Notes: a model not told the origin generated them from the sequence alone. 64,000 nt of DNA from JBGQMW01 sp963769845 (GCA_963769845.1 CAVYNL010000013.1:111768-175767); one strand, 5' to 3'. Counted from the stretch's first letter, positions 26,064 through 35,561 are shown. Made by a program: numbers and translations.

Positions 26064-27932
26064 TCAGCGTATTTTTGCCAGAGCCTTGTCTGCGTCTTTG
26101 AGTCCGAGGTTGTTTAGAGTCTCGGACGTTGGTACGCCGTTTTTGTCCCATCCTACGGCTTTGTAGTATCTTCGTTTGTATTCTTCGACTGCTTTTTTGT
26201 CTGTGGTCTTTCCTTTGTATGGTCCTGAGGGTAGTGGTTCGTAGAATCTTGGCGGGTTGTCGTCGTGTGTTTTGGGTGTCCATTTGAGGTCTGGGCCGCC
26301 GAGTAGGAGCATGGCCCTTTGGAGTTGGAGTATCTTGAGTGCTTTCGTTTTTACCCATTCTTTCCGCGTGAGCTTGATGCCCGTGACTGCTTCGTAGAAT
26401 TCGAACCTTGTGTTGCGGCGGGCGCTGAAGCTGTTGAAGCTGCAGTAGACTCCTGAGTCGTTGAAGATTTCCATGAGTTCGCTTCCGCCGCTGTCTAGGG
26501 GCAGAGCGGCTGTGGAGGTGTGGTCTCCGCCTTGCACTGAGCAGGCGTAGCTTATGATTTCTGGGTAGTCTTTTCCGCTGCGGGTTCCGTGGGCGCCTAT
26601 GCTGATGCCCTTGGACTGGACGGCGTAGGGCAGCAGGTTTTTCTTTTTCATTTTTCCGATCTTGAGTGCTGCGCGGTAGGTGCCTTCGGCCAGTGTGTCG
26701 CCTATGCCTTCTCTGTGAGCGATTTTTTCAGCTAATGCTGCGAAGGCTTCTGTGGCTCCCCATTTGAGCTCGAGTCCGTCTAGGTCGTTGCAGGTGAGCA
26801 CTCTTCTCTGGTAAAGCTCTGCGGCGAAGCCCATGACGTTTCCTGTTTGTATTCCGCACAGGCCGAGGTCGTCGAGGAGCGACACTAGATACACGTTTTC
26901 TTCGGGAGTGAATATTCCCAGGTTCGGGCCTAGGTAGGCTTGCATTTCGTAGTCTGGGTTGTCGGTTATTGCTCCCTTGTATTTTCCGTCTTTGACGCAT
27001 GAGAGTTTCAGGCATGTGGTCGGGCAGCCGAAGTCGCCCCAGTACTGTTTCATCCAGAGTCGGTTTTCGAATTTGTCGACGCCGAAGCTTTTTTCGTCGT
27101 GCCATTCTTCCTGCCAGTTGCGCACGGGTTCGGAGCTTGTTTTGGCGCCTACTTCGTAGCCGGCTGAGGCGGTTCCCCAGCGTCTCCACATTTCGTTCTC
27201 GTAAACGTTCGTGCAGACCGTGTTGACTAGGCGCTTCACTTTTTTGATGTCCGCCGCTTCAGGCAGGTGCCCCGTGCCTCTGGCCACGACGGCTTTCAGG
27301 CGTTTTGAGCCCATGACTGCTCCGTAGCCTCCGTACCCTGCTGCGTGTGCCCATTTTGCGCCGACGACCGCGGTGCGCACCTTGTTTTCTCCGGCTGGTC
27401 CGATGTACAGGATTGAGGGTTCTTTCCATTCGCCGAACATGGGATACCGTGCCTTAAGCAGGTCTCGGCATTCATGCGTGAGTGCTGCAACGGTTCGTTT
27501 TCCGTTTTTGCCCCAGACGTTTTCTGCGTTTCTGAGTTCAACGTCGGAGTCTTTGATGAACAGGTAGACTGGCTTCTCGGACTGGCCCGTTACGATTATG
27601 CCGTCGTAGCCCGCGCATCGCAGTTCGACCCCGAATTCGCTTGAAAGCGTGGAGCCGACCGTGCCGTTGCTCTGCGGGCTCTTGCCCGAGACGCATGTTC
27701 TTCCGCCTGGAAAATAGCCTGTGAGCGGGCCTGTCAGGAGCAGGAGCAGGTTTTCAGGTCCGAGCGGGTCCACTTTTTCCCATTTGTGGCCGAGCCTGTC
27801 CCACAGGATCTTCGCTGCTAGGCCTCTGCCGCCCACGTAGTCTCTGAGGACCTCGTCGTCGAAGCTTGTTTCTCGTATTTTTCCGTCTGTGAGGTTGACT
27901 TCGAGGTATTTTCCTGCGTATCCGGGTATCAT
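26064..27932 (-). CDS. Aldehyde:ferredoxin oxidoreductase family protein, AOR number 2
   Basis: 622-residue tungsten/molybdopterin enzyme starting MIPGYAGKYLEVNLTDGKI, with GGRGLAAKILWDRLG, TGPLTGYFPGGRTCVSGKSP and GYGGYGAVMGSKRLKAVV in the cofactor domain. The cluster cysteines are GCPTTCLKLSC, i.e. Cx3Cx4C rather than the usual Cx2Cx3C, with a later Cys in GVYCSF; substrate and possibly cluster geometry may differ from AOR number 1. The ATG overlaps the stop of the upstream polyferredoxin by four bases (ATGA), so both are translated together and that protein is the likely electron partner. The frame is open far upstream of 27932, but that part only mirrors the ferredoxin gene. Confidence 0.9.
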   Translation of the reverse strand: MIPGYAGKYLEVNLTDGKIRETSFDDEVLRDYVGGRGLAAKILWDRLGHKWEKVDPLGPENLLLLLTGPLTGYFPGGRTCVSGKSPQSNGTVGSTLSSEFGVELRCAGYDGIIVTGQSEKPVYLFIKDSDVELRNAENVWGKNGKRTVAALTHECRDLLKARYPMFGEWKEPSILYIGPAGENKVRTAVVGAKWAHAAGYGGYGAVMGSKRLKAVVARGTGHLPEAADIKKVKRLVNTVCTNVYENEMWRRWGTASAGYEVGAKTSSEPVRNWQEEWHDEKSFGVDKFENRLWMKQYWGDFGCPTTCLKLSCVKDGKYKGAITDNPDYEMQAYLGPNLGIFTPEENVYLVSLLDDLGLCGIQTGNVMGFAAELYQRRVLTCNDLDGLELKWGATEAFAALAEKIAHREGIGDTLAEGTYRAALKIGKMKKKNLLPYAVQSKGISIGAHGTRSGKDYPEIISYACSVQGGDHTSTAALPLDSGGSELMEIFNDSGVYCSFNSFSARRNTRFEFYEAVTGIKLTRKEWVKTKALKILQLQRAMLLLGGPDLKWTPKTHDDNPPRFYEPLPSGPYKGKTTDKKAVEEYKRRYYKAVGWDKNGVPTSETLNNLGLKDADKALAKIR

Positions 27933-28456
27933 AGGTATTCCTCTCCGATTTCTCCGTAGATCTTGGTTGAGAGGTCGCGTGTTATTTCGTCTGGTTTTCT
28001 TGCGTAGAGCTTGTAGGCCATTTCTGTTCTGGGGACCGTTTTGAGGACGTTCCAGCTTCCTTCTTGGCAGGCTTTTACGCATTGGGGGTTGCCGTTGCAC
28101 AGGTCGCAGATTACTATGTGCTTTTCTTTGGGGTGCATGTGGGGTATTCTGCCCGGGCAGGCGTCGATGCATTTGCCGCAGGCTATGCAGGCTTTGTTGT
28201 CGACGAGGACGGCGCCCGTTTGCTTGCTTACCGAGAGGGCGTTTGTTGGGCACGAGCTGACGCATGGGTAGTCTTCGCATTGGGCGCAGAAATGGGGGAA
28301 CTCGAGTCCTGGGACGAGCATGAAGACCGTTATTCTTGATGCTGTTGGCCACACTTGGTTTTCGTGGTACAGTGAGCAGGCTATTTCGCATTTTCTGCAT
28401 CCGCTGCACTTCGAGAGCTCTCTGGCTATCCAGATGGGTTCCTTCTTGCGTTTCAA
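27929..28456 (-). CDS. Polyferredoxin (four [4Fe-4S] sites), partner of AOR number 2
   Basis: 175 residues of the DMSO-reductase-subunit-B-like ferredoxin fold. Cysteine groups: CSGCRKCEIAC, CAQCEDYPCVSSCP, CIACGKCIDACP and CDLCNGNPQCVKAC, enough for four cubane clusters that can form an electron wire. No signal peptide, so cytoplasmic. TTG start, first gene of the two-gene unit (ATGA overlap with the AOR). A CTTAAATC box on this strand lies about 60 bases upstream. The same arrangement is known for AOR-type enzymes that pass electrons to a dedicated ferredoxin subunit. Confidence 0.9.
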   Translation of the reverse strand: MKRKKEPIWIARELSKCSGCRKCEIACSLYHENQVWPTASRITVFMLVPGLEFPHFCAQCEDYPCVSSCPTNALSVSKQTGAVLVDNKACIACGKCIDACPGRIPHMHPKEKHIVICDLCNGNPQCVKACQEGSWNVLKTVPRTEMAYKLYARKPDEITRDLSTKIYGEIGEEYL

Positions 28457-28573
28457 GCGTGAGGCCTCTGAGAAGATTAGTGGTTTTTTGTTAGGTTCTT
28501 GCTTGATTTAAGCGTGATGGCCGTTGATGGCAATGCTCTTTAAGCTCAGCGTTTCAGTGTAAACAAGCGTGAG

Positions 28574-29251
28574 ATGGTCTGGGCTGTGGATTTTCAGGAC
28601 ATAGTCAACTGGATGATGAGCCTTTCGACCCATTATGGGTATCTGGGCGTGTTCCTGATCAGCCTGGTCGGTGCGGTGTCGATTTTTGTTCCGATTCCCG
28701 TTGCGGTTGTGACTTTCACTCTGGGCGGGCTGAAGTCGGGCGGCGCTTGGGTTTTCGAGCCCGTGTTCATCGCCGTTGCCGCTGGACTCGGTTCGGCAAC
28801 GGGGGAATTCTCTGCATACCTAGTCGGGCTTGGGGGAAGAAAGGCGATAGGTGAGAGGTACAAGAGGAAAATGGATGTTCTTGCGAGGGTTCTTAAGAAG
28901 TGGGGGATGCTTGTTGTCTTCATTTTTGCTCTTACACCTTTGCCTGATGACTTGGTTTTCATCCCGTTGGGCGTGATGCGTTACAGCGTTTCCAGAATCT
29001 TTGCGGCGGCGTTGTTGGGGAAGTTTGTGATGAACCTGATCGTGGCTTATGCGGGACGTTATTCGTTTCAGGCTATCAGCGGGGTTTTCGGTGTGGAGGG
29101 CACTTTGGCTTCAGTGTTGATTGGCACTGTCGTCGCGGTTGTGTTGCTCGTTGTTGTTCTTATCATAATGCTTAAGGTGGACTGGGAGAAGTATCTGGAG
29201 AAGTATTTGGATTCGAAGGAGGAGGGTGCGAAGGTTGAAGGTAATTGCTGA
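28574..29251 (+). CDS. DedA/VTT-domain membrane protein
   Basis: 225 residues, about five hydrophobic segments. The VTT (SNARE-associated) region shows the re-entrant loop motif around FVPIPVAVVTFTLGGLKSGG and, further on, FALTPLPDDLVFIPLGVMRYS with the conserved acidic and proline residues. DedA proteins act in lipid carrier or phospholipid handling and membrane homeostasis. The ATG lies near a predicted transcription start (CTTTAAGC box about 40 bases upstream). The 3' end overlaps the EndoQ start, so the two are one message. Confidence 0.8.
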   Translation: MVWAVDFQDIVNWMMSLSTHYGYLGVFLISLVGAVSIFVPIPVAVVTFTLGGLKSGGAWVFEPVFIAVAAGLGSATGEFSAYLVGLGGRKAIGERYKRKMDVLARVLKKWGMLVVFIFALTPLPDDLVFIPLGVMRYSVSRIFAAALLGKFVMNLIVAYAGRYSFQAISGVFGVEGTLASVLIGTVVAVVLLVVVLIIMLKVDWEKYLEKYLDSKEEGAKVEGNC

Positions 29252-30525
29252 CTTTCATCTGCACAGTCGCTTCAGCAGGGCGACGAGTGAGAGCATGGGC
29301 ATCGCAGAGATAGCCAGGTACGCGAGGGTCAAGGGGCTTAACCTTGTGGGGACGGGAGACTTCACGCATCCCAAGTGGCTTCAGGAGCTGAACGAGGTTC
29401 TTGTTAAGGATGGAGATTCTGGGTTTTACCGGGTTGCGAAAGACCAGGCTTCGCCCGTGCGTTTTGTCGTTACGACTGAAGTCTGTACGATGTGGACGGT
29501 GCAGGGTCAGGTCAAGAAGGTGCATCACGTAATCCTTTCGCCGAGCTTGGAGACGGCAGTTCAGGTTAATGAGAGGTTGGCCAAGTACGGAAGCTTGGCG
29601 TCGGATGGGAGGCCGACGTTGAGCATGAGTGCGGCGCATCTTGTTGAGGAAGCGATGGAAGTCTCGGACTGGAACATGGTTTTTCCGGCTCATGCTTGGA
29701 CGCCTTGGTTCAGCATTTTCGGCGCGTTCAGCGGTTTCAACAGTGTCGAAGAGTGTTATGAGGATATGACTCGGCACATTCATGCTTTGGAGACGGGTCT
29801 TTCGTCTGACCCGCCTATGAACTGGCGTTTGAGCAAGCTTGACCGGTTACGCGTTGGTTTCGAACAGTGACAGTCACAGTTTTTGGCCTTGGCGGATGGG
29901 CAGGGAAGCTAACGTGTTTGAGCTGGAGAGGTTCAGCTATGGGGAAGTTGTGGAGTCTGTTCGATTGAAGGACACGCGTCGGTTCAAGTACACTATTGAG
30001 ACGGACCCGGCTTACGGCAAGTATCATTGGACTGGGCACCGAGCCTGCAATGTGTCCTTGTCGCCGAAGGAAGCCTTGAAATTTGGCAACGTTTGTCCTG
30101 TCTGCCGAAGGAGGCTGACGAAGGGTGTTGAGCAGCGTGTTGAGGAGCTGGCTGACCGTCCGGTGGACTTCAGGCCTGAGAATGTTGTGGGTTTCATGCG
30201 TCTGCTTCCGCTTCATGAGATCATTACGACGGTCTTGGGGGTTGATTCGCCGGCCACGCAGAAGGTCTGGGGCATCTACAGTCCGCTTGTTGAAAAGTTT
30301 GGTGACGAGTATACTGTCCTGACTGACGTTTCGAGGGAGGCGTTGGCTTCTGTTGCGGGCGAAGCTGTTGCAGATGCGATCGTGAAGGTCAGAGAGGGAC
30401 GTGCGAGGGTTGTGCCTGGGTATGATGGGGTTTATGGGCAGCTTGTCCTTTCTGAAGAAATTGATAAGATTGAGAAGACGGGGCCTAGAAGAGTCCAACA
30501 GATGAACCTTGCAGACTTCACTTAG
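29235..30525 (+). CDS. endoQ: Endonuclease Q (PHP-domain), interrupted by a one-base frameshift
   Basis: EndoQ nicks DNA 5' of deaminated bases (uracil, hypoxanthine, xanthine) in archaeal repair. The first frame (29235-29846) carries the PHP metal motif ADFHLHSRFS, GTGDFTHP and FPAHAWTPWFSIFG, ending ...NWRLSKLDR. The second frame continues YALVSNSDSHSFWPWRMGREANVFEL, then HRACN and CPVCRRRLTKG (zinc finger) to 30525. Removing one T of the TT at 29847-29848 joins them into a 429-residue protein, the usual EndoQ size. Both halves are fully conserved, so a sequencing indel is likely. The TTG at 29235 follows GGAGGAGGGT; GTG 29226 is the alternative. Confidence 0.85.
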
Positions 30526-30620
30526 GGGGCTTTTTCCCGTGCTTTTCGTGTATTTGTGTTGGTCGTGTCTACGAGTATCCTTATTAAGTCGTAAGATGCC
30601 CTATATTTTAGGGCTGGGAA

Positions 30621-30956
30621 ATGGAAACTCTACTCCGCAAGAACAGGTACGAAGAACAGGTCTCGAACGTTATCGACAGGGTCCTCATGCAGGTGTTCGG
30701 GGAAGAAGCCACCCTTCTTATTTACAGGCACTTGGAGCGCAACTATTCGCTTAAGCGCGAGGAAATAGGCCAGAAGATCGAGTTGTTCGCTCAGGGTCTT
30801 GAGGACTTCCTCAGGAGCGGAGCCATAGTTGTCGAACGGAAGATTCTTGAAGACGTCTACCAGAGCTCAGGCTTAATCAAGAAATGGGAGCTGGAGGATG
30901 TCGGTGACGAACGTGGTTTCGTCTGTCAGATGAAATCGCTTCTGCAGAGGGCGTAG
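30621..30956 (+). CDS. Conserved archaeal protein, NitrOD5-like
   Basis: 111 residues, all-helical in appearance: VIDRVLMQVFGEEATLLIYRH, LKREEIGQKIELFAQGLEDFL, GAIVVERKILEDVYQ. The pattern of a helix pair around a FG(x)EAT.LIY motif resembles the NitrOD5 domain described in ammonia-oxidising archaea and common in TACK archaea; this is from memory of the pattern, not a search. No cofactor or catalytic motif. A CTATATTTTAGG box ends about 10 bases before the ATG. Function unknown. Confidence 0.55.
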   Translation: METLLRKNRYEEQVSNVIDRVLMQVFGEEATLLIYRHLERNYSLKREEIGQKIELFAQGLEDFLRSGAIVVERKILEDVYQSSGLIKKWELEDVGDERGFVCQMKSLLQRA

Positions 30957-31066
30957 AGTCTCCGTTTCTCAGTGTTTTTTCTGTTTTCCATTCCTGTTTT
31001 TTCTGTTTTTGTTTTCATGATAGTTTTATAAGGTGAATTGGGTTTAGTCCTTCCAAAGGCTGGACG

Positions 31067-32467
31067 TTGGAAGGGACTTGTTTGCGAGATGTTCTTGGAA
31101 AAGTCATTGAGGTTGCGTCGCAAAGGTTCGATGCTGAGTATGCTGAGGTTCGAGCTCAGGAGCTGCGCAGGACTTCGCTTACGCTTAAAGAGGGCCGTGT
31201 TGAAGCTGCCAAACAGGGGATCGAGAAGGGTGCAGCCCTGCGAGTGCTGGTCAAGGGGGCTTGGGGTTTCGCTTCTGTGGGGTCTTTTGACGCTGGAGTG
31301 CTGACGGAGGCGATTTCTGACGCGTGCAAGATGGCTAGCGGTGCGGTGTCGAAGCTCAAGAAGCCGATAAAGTTGACGCGTACGAAAGCCGTTCAGGACA
31401 CTGTGGTTCTGCAGCCGAAGAAGGACCCATCGGAGATAGCGGTCGAGGACAAGATCAGTCTGGCGATGGGCGTGAATGATGCGGCTTTTGGGTCTGACAG
31501 AAGGGTCAAAGGCTGCACAGTGAATTATCTGGATGTGACTGGAAAAACCCACTTCATCAACACTGATGGGACTTCCATCGTGCAGGATAAGTTGTACCTT
31601 TGGTTGGGAGTGGGTGTCACGGCAAAAGAGAAGGGCATCTTCACCCACAGCAGAGAAGCGGTCGGCTCGACGCTTGGCTACGAGGTTTTTGATGTTGAGA
31701 CTCCCCAGAAAGTGGGCGAGATGGCGGCGAAGCGTGCAGTCGGCCAGCTGGAGGCGAAGCCTCCGAAGGGGGGAACTTTTCCTGTGATTCTTGGGCCGAA
31801 CGTGATGGGTACGCTCGTGCACGAGGCTTTCGGTCATCTTGCTGAGGCAGACCTGACCCTGTCTGGTTCGATTATCTCTGACAAGCTGAAGAAGAAAGTC
31901 GCGTCGAACGTTGTTACTCTCTACGACGATGGAACCGTGAAGGGCGCTTTTGGCTCTTTCAAGTATGACGATGAGGGCGTGCCCGCGCAGAAAACCTTGC
32001 TCGTCAAAGACGGAGTTATCGTGGGTTTGATGCACAGCCGTGAGACGGCGCACCAGTTTGATGCTGAGCCTACTGGCAACGCTAGGGCTGAGGATTTCAG
32101 GGTGGAGCCTATAATTCGCATGCGCAACACGTACATTCAGCCGCGAGACCACTCTTTCGATGAACTGGTCGAGGGCGTGAAATTCGGCTACTACCTCAAG
32201 AGTTTCAGGGGCGGGCAGGCAAACTTGGACGGCACGTTTCAAGTGGGAATCCAGGAGGCCTACGAAGTGGTTGATGGCGAGGTGGGTGAGACGGTGCGTG
32301 ATGTCTCGATAAGCGGGAACACGCTTGAGACGTTGCTTAAGGTGGACGCTGTGGGGAAAGAGTTTGAGCTGTGGCCCGGCGTGTGCGGCAAAGGCCAGTC
32401 GGCGTTTGTGAGTGACGGTGGTGCGCACACAAGGGTGAAGGAGGTTATTGTGGGTGGTAGCGCTTGA
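31067..32467 (+). CDS. tldD: TldD, metalloprotease subunit
   Basis: Catalytic half of the TldD/TldE peptidase, which degrades unfolded peptides. The zinc motif HEAFGH (HExxxH) lies in GTLVHEAFGHLAEADLT around residue 250, and GGQANLDGTFQVGIQEAYEV further on supplies the third ligand region. Length 466. TTG at 31067 or TTG at 31082 (giving MRDVLGKVIEVA) are both possible. A GTTTTATAAGG box at 31022-31031 is the promoter. Followed 10 bases later by tldE, forming the expected heterodimer operon. Confidence 0.93.
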   Translation: MEGTCLRDVLGKVIEVASQRFDAEYAEVRAQELRRTSLTLKEGRVEAAKQGIEKGAALRVLVKGAWGFASVGSFDAGVLTEAISDACKMASGAVSKLKKPIKLTRTKAVQDTVVLQPKKDPSEIAVEDKISLAMGVNDAAFGSDRRVKGCTVNYLDVTGKTHFINTDGTSIVQDKLYLWLGVGVTAKEKGIFTHSREAVGSTLGYEVFDVETPQKVGEMAAKRAVGQLEAKPPKGGTFPVILGPNVMGTLVHEAFGHLAEADLTLSGSIISDKLKKKVASNVVTLYDDGTVKGAFGSFKYDDEGVPAQKTLLVKDGVIVGLMHSRETAHQFDAEPTGNARAEDFRVEPIIRMRNTYIQPRDHSFDELVEGVKFGYYLKSFRGGQANLDGTFQVGIQEAYEVVDGEVGETVRDVSISGNTLETLLKVDAVGKEFELWPGVCGKGQSAFVSDGGAHTRVKEVIVGGSA

Positions 32468-32477
32468 AGAACAAGGT

Positions 32478-33815
32478 ATGCTGAATCTAGCTGAGAAGGC
32501 TGTCAAGACGGCGCTCAAAAGCGGAGCTGATGAGGCTGAGGCTTTTCTGAATCAGAGTTTGACCAACAGTGTCACGATCGAGATTGGGCAAATCTCGAAG
32601 ACCTCGCGCATCATTGACAGGGGCTTGGGAATACGAGTTGTGATGAAGAAGGCGATAGGGTTCTCTTATACTAATGTGCTTGAAGATGCTGCGATCGAGG
32701 AGGCTGTCCGTGGGGCGATTAGTTTTGCTCGGGCAAGCAAGCCTGATAAGGACTGGAATGGTCTTCCGGCCAAGAAGACGCTCCCGTCTGTGAAGGGTAC
32801 GTATGACCGGAGAATCGTGGATTTGCATTCTGAGGATTTGGTGAAGGTTGCCTCCCTGATGTTGGATGCTGCTGAGAACACGGATAAACGTGCCTTTCCC
32901 ATTGAAGGCGGGGCTGGAACTGGCGTTTTGTCGGCGGCGGTCGCGAACTCGAACGGTGTTGGCGCGGCTGACGAGGGAACGGTGGTTGAGTGCAGTTTGG
33001 CCGCGATCGGCAGGGAGGGGGGTGAGGTGACACCCGAGTGTGTCGAGTTCAATTTTGAGAGGGAGTATGATGTCGACCCGGAATGGGTTGGGCGTGAGGC
33101 TGCGAGGCTTGCGGCGTCAGCGTTGGGGGCAAAGCGGATAGAATCGGGAACTATGACCGTGGTCTTTACCCAATTTGCGCTGCAGCAGCTGCTCTATTAC
33201 ACTCTGATGAGGGCGGTCAGCGCGGATTATGTGCAGAGAAACCAGTCGGCGCTGAAGAATCGGGTGGGCGAGAAGATTGGGTCTGAGTGCGTTACGGTTC
33301 ATGACGATGGGTTGCTGGAGGGCGGGATTCGCACTGGCAGGTTTGACGGTGAGGGTGTTCCTCAGCAGAAAACCATGCTCATAGAGAAAGGGGTCCTGCG
33401 CGGGTTTGTTTATGACAATTACACGGCTGGCAAGGAGGGAAGAGTGAGCACCGGGAACGGTTCGAGAGCAGGGTATTTGTCGACGCCGAGTGTGGATACG
33501 ACGAACTTCCACATTCTCAACGGCAGTAAGTCTGCTGAGCAGCTTGTCAGCGGCCTAGATAGTGGGCTATTGGTTTATTCTGTGCAGGGTGCGCACACAA
33601 GTAACCCTGTGAGCTGTGACTTCTCTGTTGTGGCGACGCCGGCTTGGCTGGTGAGGAAGGGCGAGGTTGGCCGTGCTGCTAGAGCGGTGATGTTGGCTGG
33701 GAACGTTTTTGAGGTTTTGAAGAACGTTTCCGAGGTTGCTGACAACGGCAGGAAGGTTGGTCAGCTGGTGGCACCGTGGGTGGCGGTGGAAAACGTTAAA
33801 GTCATAGGAAAATAA
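32478..33815 (+). CDS. tldE: TldE (PmbA), partner subunit of TldD
   Basis: Non-catalytic half of the TldD/TldE protease; it has the same fold but no HExxxH. Features are GLGIRVVMKKAIGFSYTN, the GEGVPQQKTMLIEKGVLRGF loop, GNGSRAGYLSTPS and the C-terminal VWSVQG-like segment VYSVQGAHTSNPVSCDFSVV. About 445 residues from the ATG at 32478 (AAGGT just upstream, start MLNLAEKAVKTALKSGADEA, as in the family). The frame also opens at GTG 32448 inside tldD. Confidence 0.92.
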   Translation: MLNLAEKAVKTALKSGADEAEAFLNQSLTNSVTIEIGQISKTSRIIDRGLGIRVVMKKAIGFSYTNVLEDAAIEEAVRGAISFARASKPDKDWNGLPAKKTLPSVKGTYDRRIVDLHSEDLVKVASLMLDAAENTDKRAFPIEGGAGTGVLSAAVANSNGVGAADEGTVVECSLAAIGREGGEVTPECVEFNFEREYDVDPEWVGREAARLAASALGAKRIESGTMTVVFTQFALQQLLYYTLMRAVSADYVQRNQSALKNRVGEKIGSECVTVHDDGLLEGGIRTGRFDGEGVPQQKTMLIEKGVLRGFVYDNYTAGKEGRVSTGNGSRAGYLSTPSVDTTNFHILNGSKSAEQLVSGLDSGLLVYSVQGAHTSNPVSCDFSVVATPAWLVRKGEVGRAARAVMLAGNVFEVLKNVSEVADNGRKVGQLVAPWVAVENVKVIGK

Positions 33816-33838
33816 ATAACTCAGACCTTGGTTAAACG

Positions 33839-34798
33839 TTGCAGAAGGCGAAATACTTGGGGGAAACTAAACCTGAGCGCAGACTGTTGAAGTTCAATGC
33901 GCCGCGCCGAATAGTGCAGCTGGCGTTTTTCGTGTTCTTCAGCGCATTGGTGTTCAACGTGGGCGCTTTGGCATTGGCTTTTCCTGTGCTGTGGACGTGG
34001 AGGTTGAACCCGAATGTGGTTGGTGACTCGTTCACGGCGATACAGTTGATGTTGAGTGGTTGGAGCACGGGCGTTGTCGTTTTTCCGTGGGTGGCGGTGG
34101 CCTCGTTCGTGTTAGTAGGTGTGCTGATCGGCAAGTCGATGTGCGGTTGGGTTTGCCCGTTTGGCTTCGTGCAAGACCTCGTCGGGTTCGTGAAGCGCAA
34201 GCAGACTGATGTTTCGTTGAGGACCCATTCCAGTTTGGTCTACGTGAAATATGGCATCTTGGGCCTGACGCTGTTGATCAGCGCGTCTTTTGCCGCTGCG
34301 AAGATCGCGGGACTGGGGGATACTTACCAATCTGGTCTGGGCATATTCACGCAGGCGCCTTTCACGGTGTTGAGTCCTTCTGAGACTCTGTTCGGCGCCA
34401 TACCTCAGATGATGTACAATTTCCGTTTTGCACTCGTCCAGCAATCCGTGCAGGATGCGGTGTTGGGGTTCACGACGTTGGCTCCGCTTTTCTGGGTTCA
34501 GTTCGCCATAATGGTCGGTGTGCTGGGTTTCGCTGCGTATGTGCCGCGGAGTTGGTGCAGGTACTTCTGTCCGCATGGAGCTATCATGGCGATCATGAAC
34601 AAGTTCAGCTTCATAGGACTGCGAAGAGAGCCGTTCAAGTGTGAGAAAGTTGGTTGTGGCAAGTGCGTTCAAGTGTGCCCCACGCGCGTTCCCATACTGG
34701 ACCTGCCGTGGGAAAAGTTCAGCCATCCCGAATGCATCTACTGCATGAAATGTGTGGACGCTTGTGAGCACAAAGCCATCAAGCTGACTTACCCCTAA
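33839..34798 (+). CDS. NapH/CcoG-like membrane ferredoxin
   Basis: 319 residues with about five membrane helices, two CxxxCP motifs at the membrane face (CGWVCPFGF, residues about 101-109, and CRYFCPHGA), and a C-terminal domain with two [4Fe-4S] sites (CEKVGCGKCVQVCP and CIYCMKCVDACEHKA). Proteins of this family move electrons between quinol or a membrane complex and soluble iron-sulfur proteins. TTG start 24 bases after tldE. The partner enzyme is not evident locally; nitrate or nitrous oxide respiration should not be inferred from the family name. Confidence 0.85.
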   Translation: MQKAKYLGETKPERRLLKFNAPRRIVQLAFFVFFSALVFNVGALALAFPVLWTWRLNPNVVGDSFTAIQLMLSGWSTGVVVFPWVAVASFVLVGVLIGKSMCGWVCPFGFVQDLVGFVKRKQTDVSLRTHSSLVYVKYGILGLTLLISASFAAAKIAGLGDTYQSGLGIFTQAPFTVLSPSETLFGAIPQMMYNFRFALVQQSVQDAVLGFTTLAPLFWVQFAIMVGVLGFAAYVPRSWCRYFCPHGAIMAIMNKFSFIGLRREPFKCEKVGCGKCVQVCPTRVPILDLPWEKFSHPECIYCMKCVDACEHKAIKLTYP

Positions 34799-34830
34799 AT
34801 TCTTGTTAAACCGGCTGTTTTTTCGTCAAT

Positions 34831-34962
34831 ATTGAGGACGTTGTAGTTGGAAGAAAACAAGAGAAAAACAGGATAGAGGAAAAGGAATACCAACCAGATT
34901 GTCCCGGCTGTGACATGCATGCTGGGGCGTTCATGTGTTCACAGGGCGTGCACTTCATTTGA
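34831..34962 (+). CDS. Possible short Cys-rich protein (no standard start)
   Basis: An open frame after the NapH-like gene ending EYQPDCPGCDMHAGAFMC, then SQGVHFI. The CPGCDMHAGAFMC pattern (CxxC plus a later Cys and His) looks like a small metal-binding motif. No ATG, GTG or TTG opens the frame upstream of the motif; an ATT at 34831 is the only near-start that would give a 43-residue product, or an indel has hidden the true start. Kept as a low-confidence call because the motif is striking and follows an iron-sulfur membrane protein. Confidence 0.25.
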   Translation: MEDVVVGRKQEKNRIEEKEYQPDCPGCDMHAGAFMCSQGVHFI

Positions 34963-35058
34963 CGACTGTGCTCGTGCCTTGGAAGCGCTAAGCGCGTCTA
35001 TTCTTCTACGCGCGCTGGAGAAGAACTTATATTGGGTGATTATTATTCGTAAATCAAA

Positions 35059-35409
35059 ATGGATTCCTCAAAGTTGATTTTGACTGCTCTGAAATTCAAT
35101 GAGGAAATCAACCAGCGAAACCTTGAAGGTTTAGCTGAATTGATGACTGATGACCACACGTTCATAGACAATTCTGGAGAAGTCACTAAAGGCAAAGATG
35201 TTATGAAAGAAGGTTGGAGAGGCTTCTTTGAGAAATATCCCGACTACCGAAACATATTCACTTGTGTGACAATTCAAAACAATGTTGTTGTCATGGTTGG
35301 CTATTCTACTTGTTCCTACAAACCGCTTGATGGTCCGAGCATTTGGACCGCTAAGATGCGGGGTGGACGTGTGTCCGAATGGAGAGTATATTGGCTGAAC
35401 CGCAGGTAA
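35059..35409 (+). CDS. SnoaL-like / NTF2-fold protein
   Basis: 116 residues with the cone-shaped NTF2-like pattern: an N-terminal helix (NEEINQRNLEGLAELMTDDH), FIDNSGEVTKGKDVMKEGWRGFF, and strands ending in GGRVSEWRVYWL. These folds act as small enzymes or ligand pockets; no specific activity is readable. An ACTTATATTGGG box (35025-35036) places the transcription start almost exactly at the ATG, so the message is probably leaderless. Alternating GC tracts flank the gene on both sides. Confidence 0.75.
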   Translation: MDSSKLILTALKFNEEINQRNLEGLAELMTDDHTFIDNSGEVTKGKDVMKEGWRGFFEKYPDYRNIFTCVTIQNNVVVMVGYSTCSYKPLDGPSIWTAKMRGGRVSEWRVYWLNRR

Positions 35410-35561
35410 GAACAATTCGAAACTGAGTAAAGAAAGCAAACCCAAGCTAACCTAAAACGAGTTCTTCGAGAAATCTCGCGCGCGCGGTTATTCATGACTC
35501 TGAATCCGAATAGTATGCGGGAAAGTTCGGGACGATAGGGCTTAAGACTCCTATTACGCGT

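Noticed and set aside
27933..28409. N-terminal extension of AOR number 2 in the same open frame
   Set aside because: Arg/Pro-rich, unlike AOR, and antiparallel in content to the polyferredoxin gene that clearly occupies this stretch.
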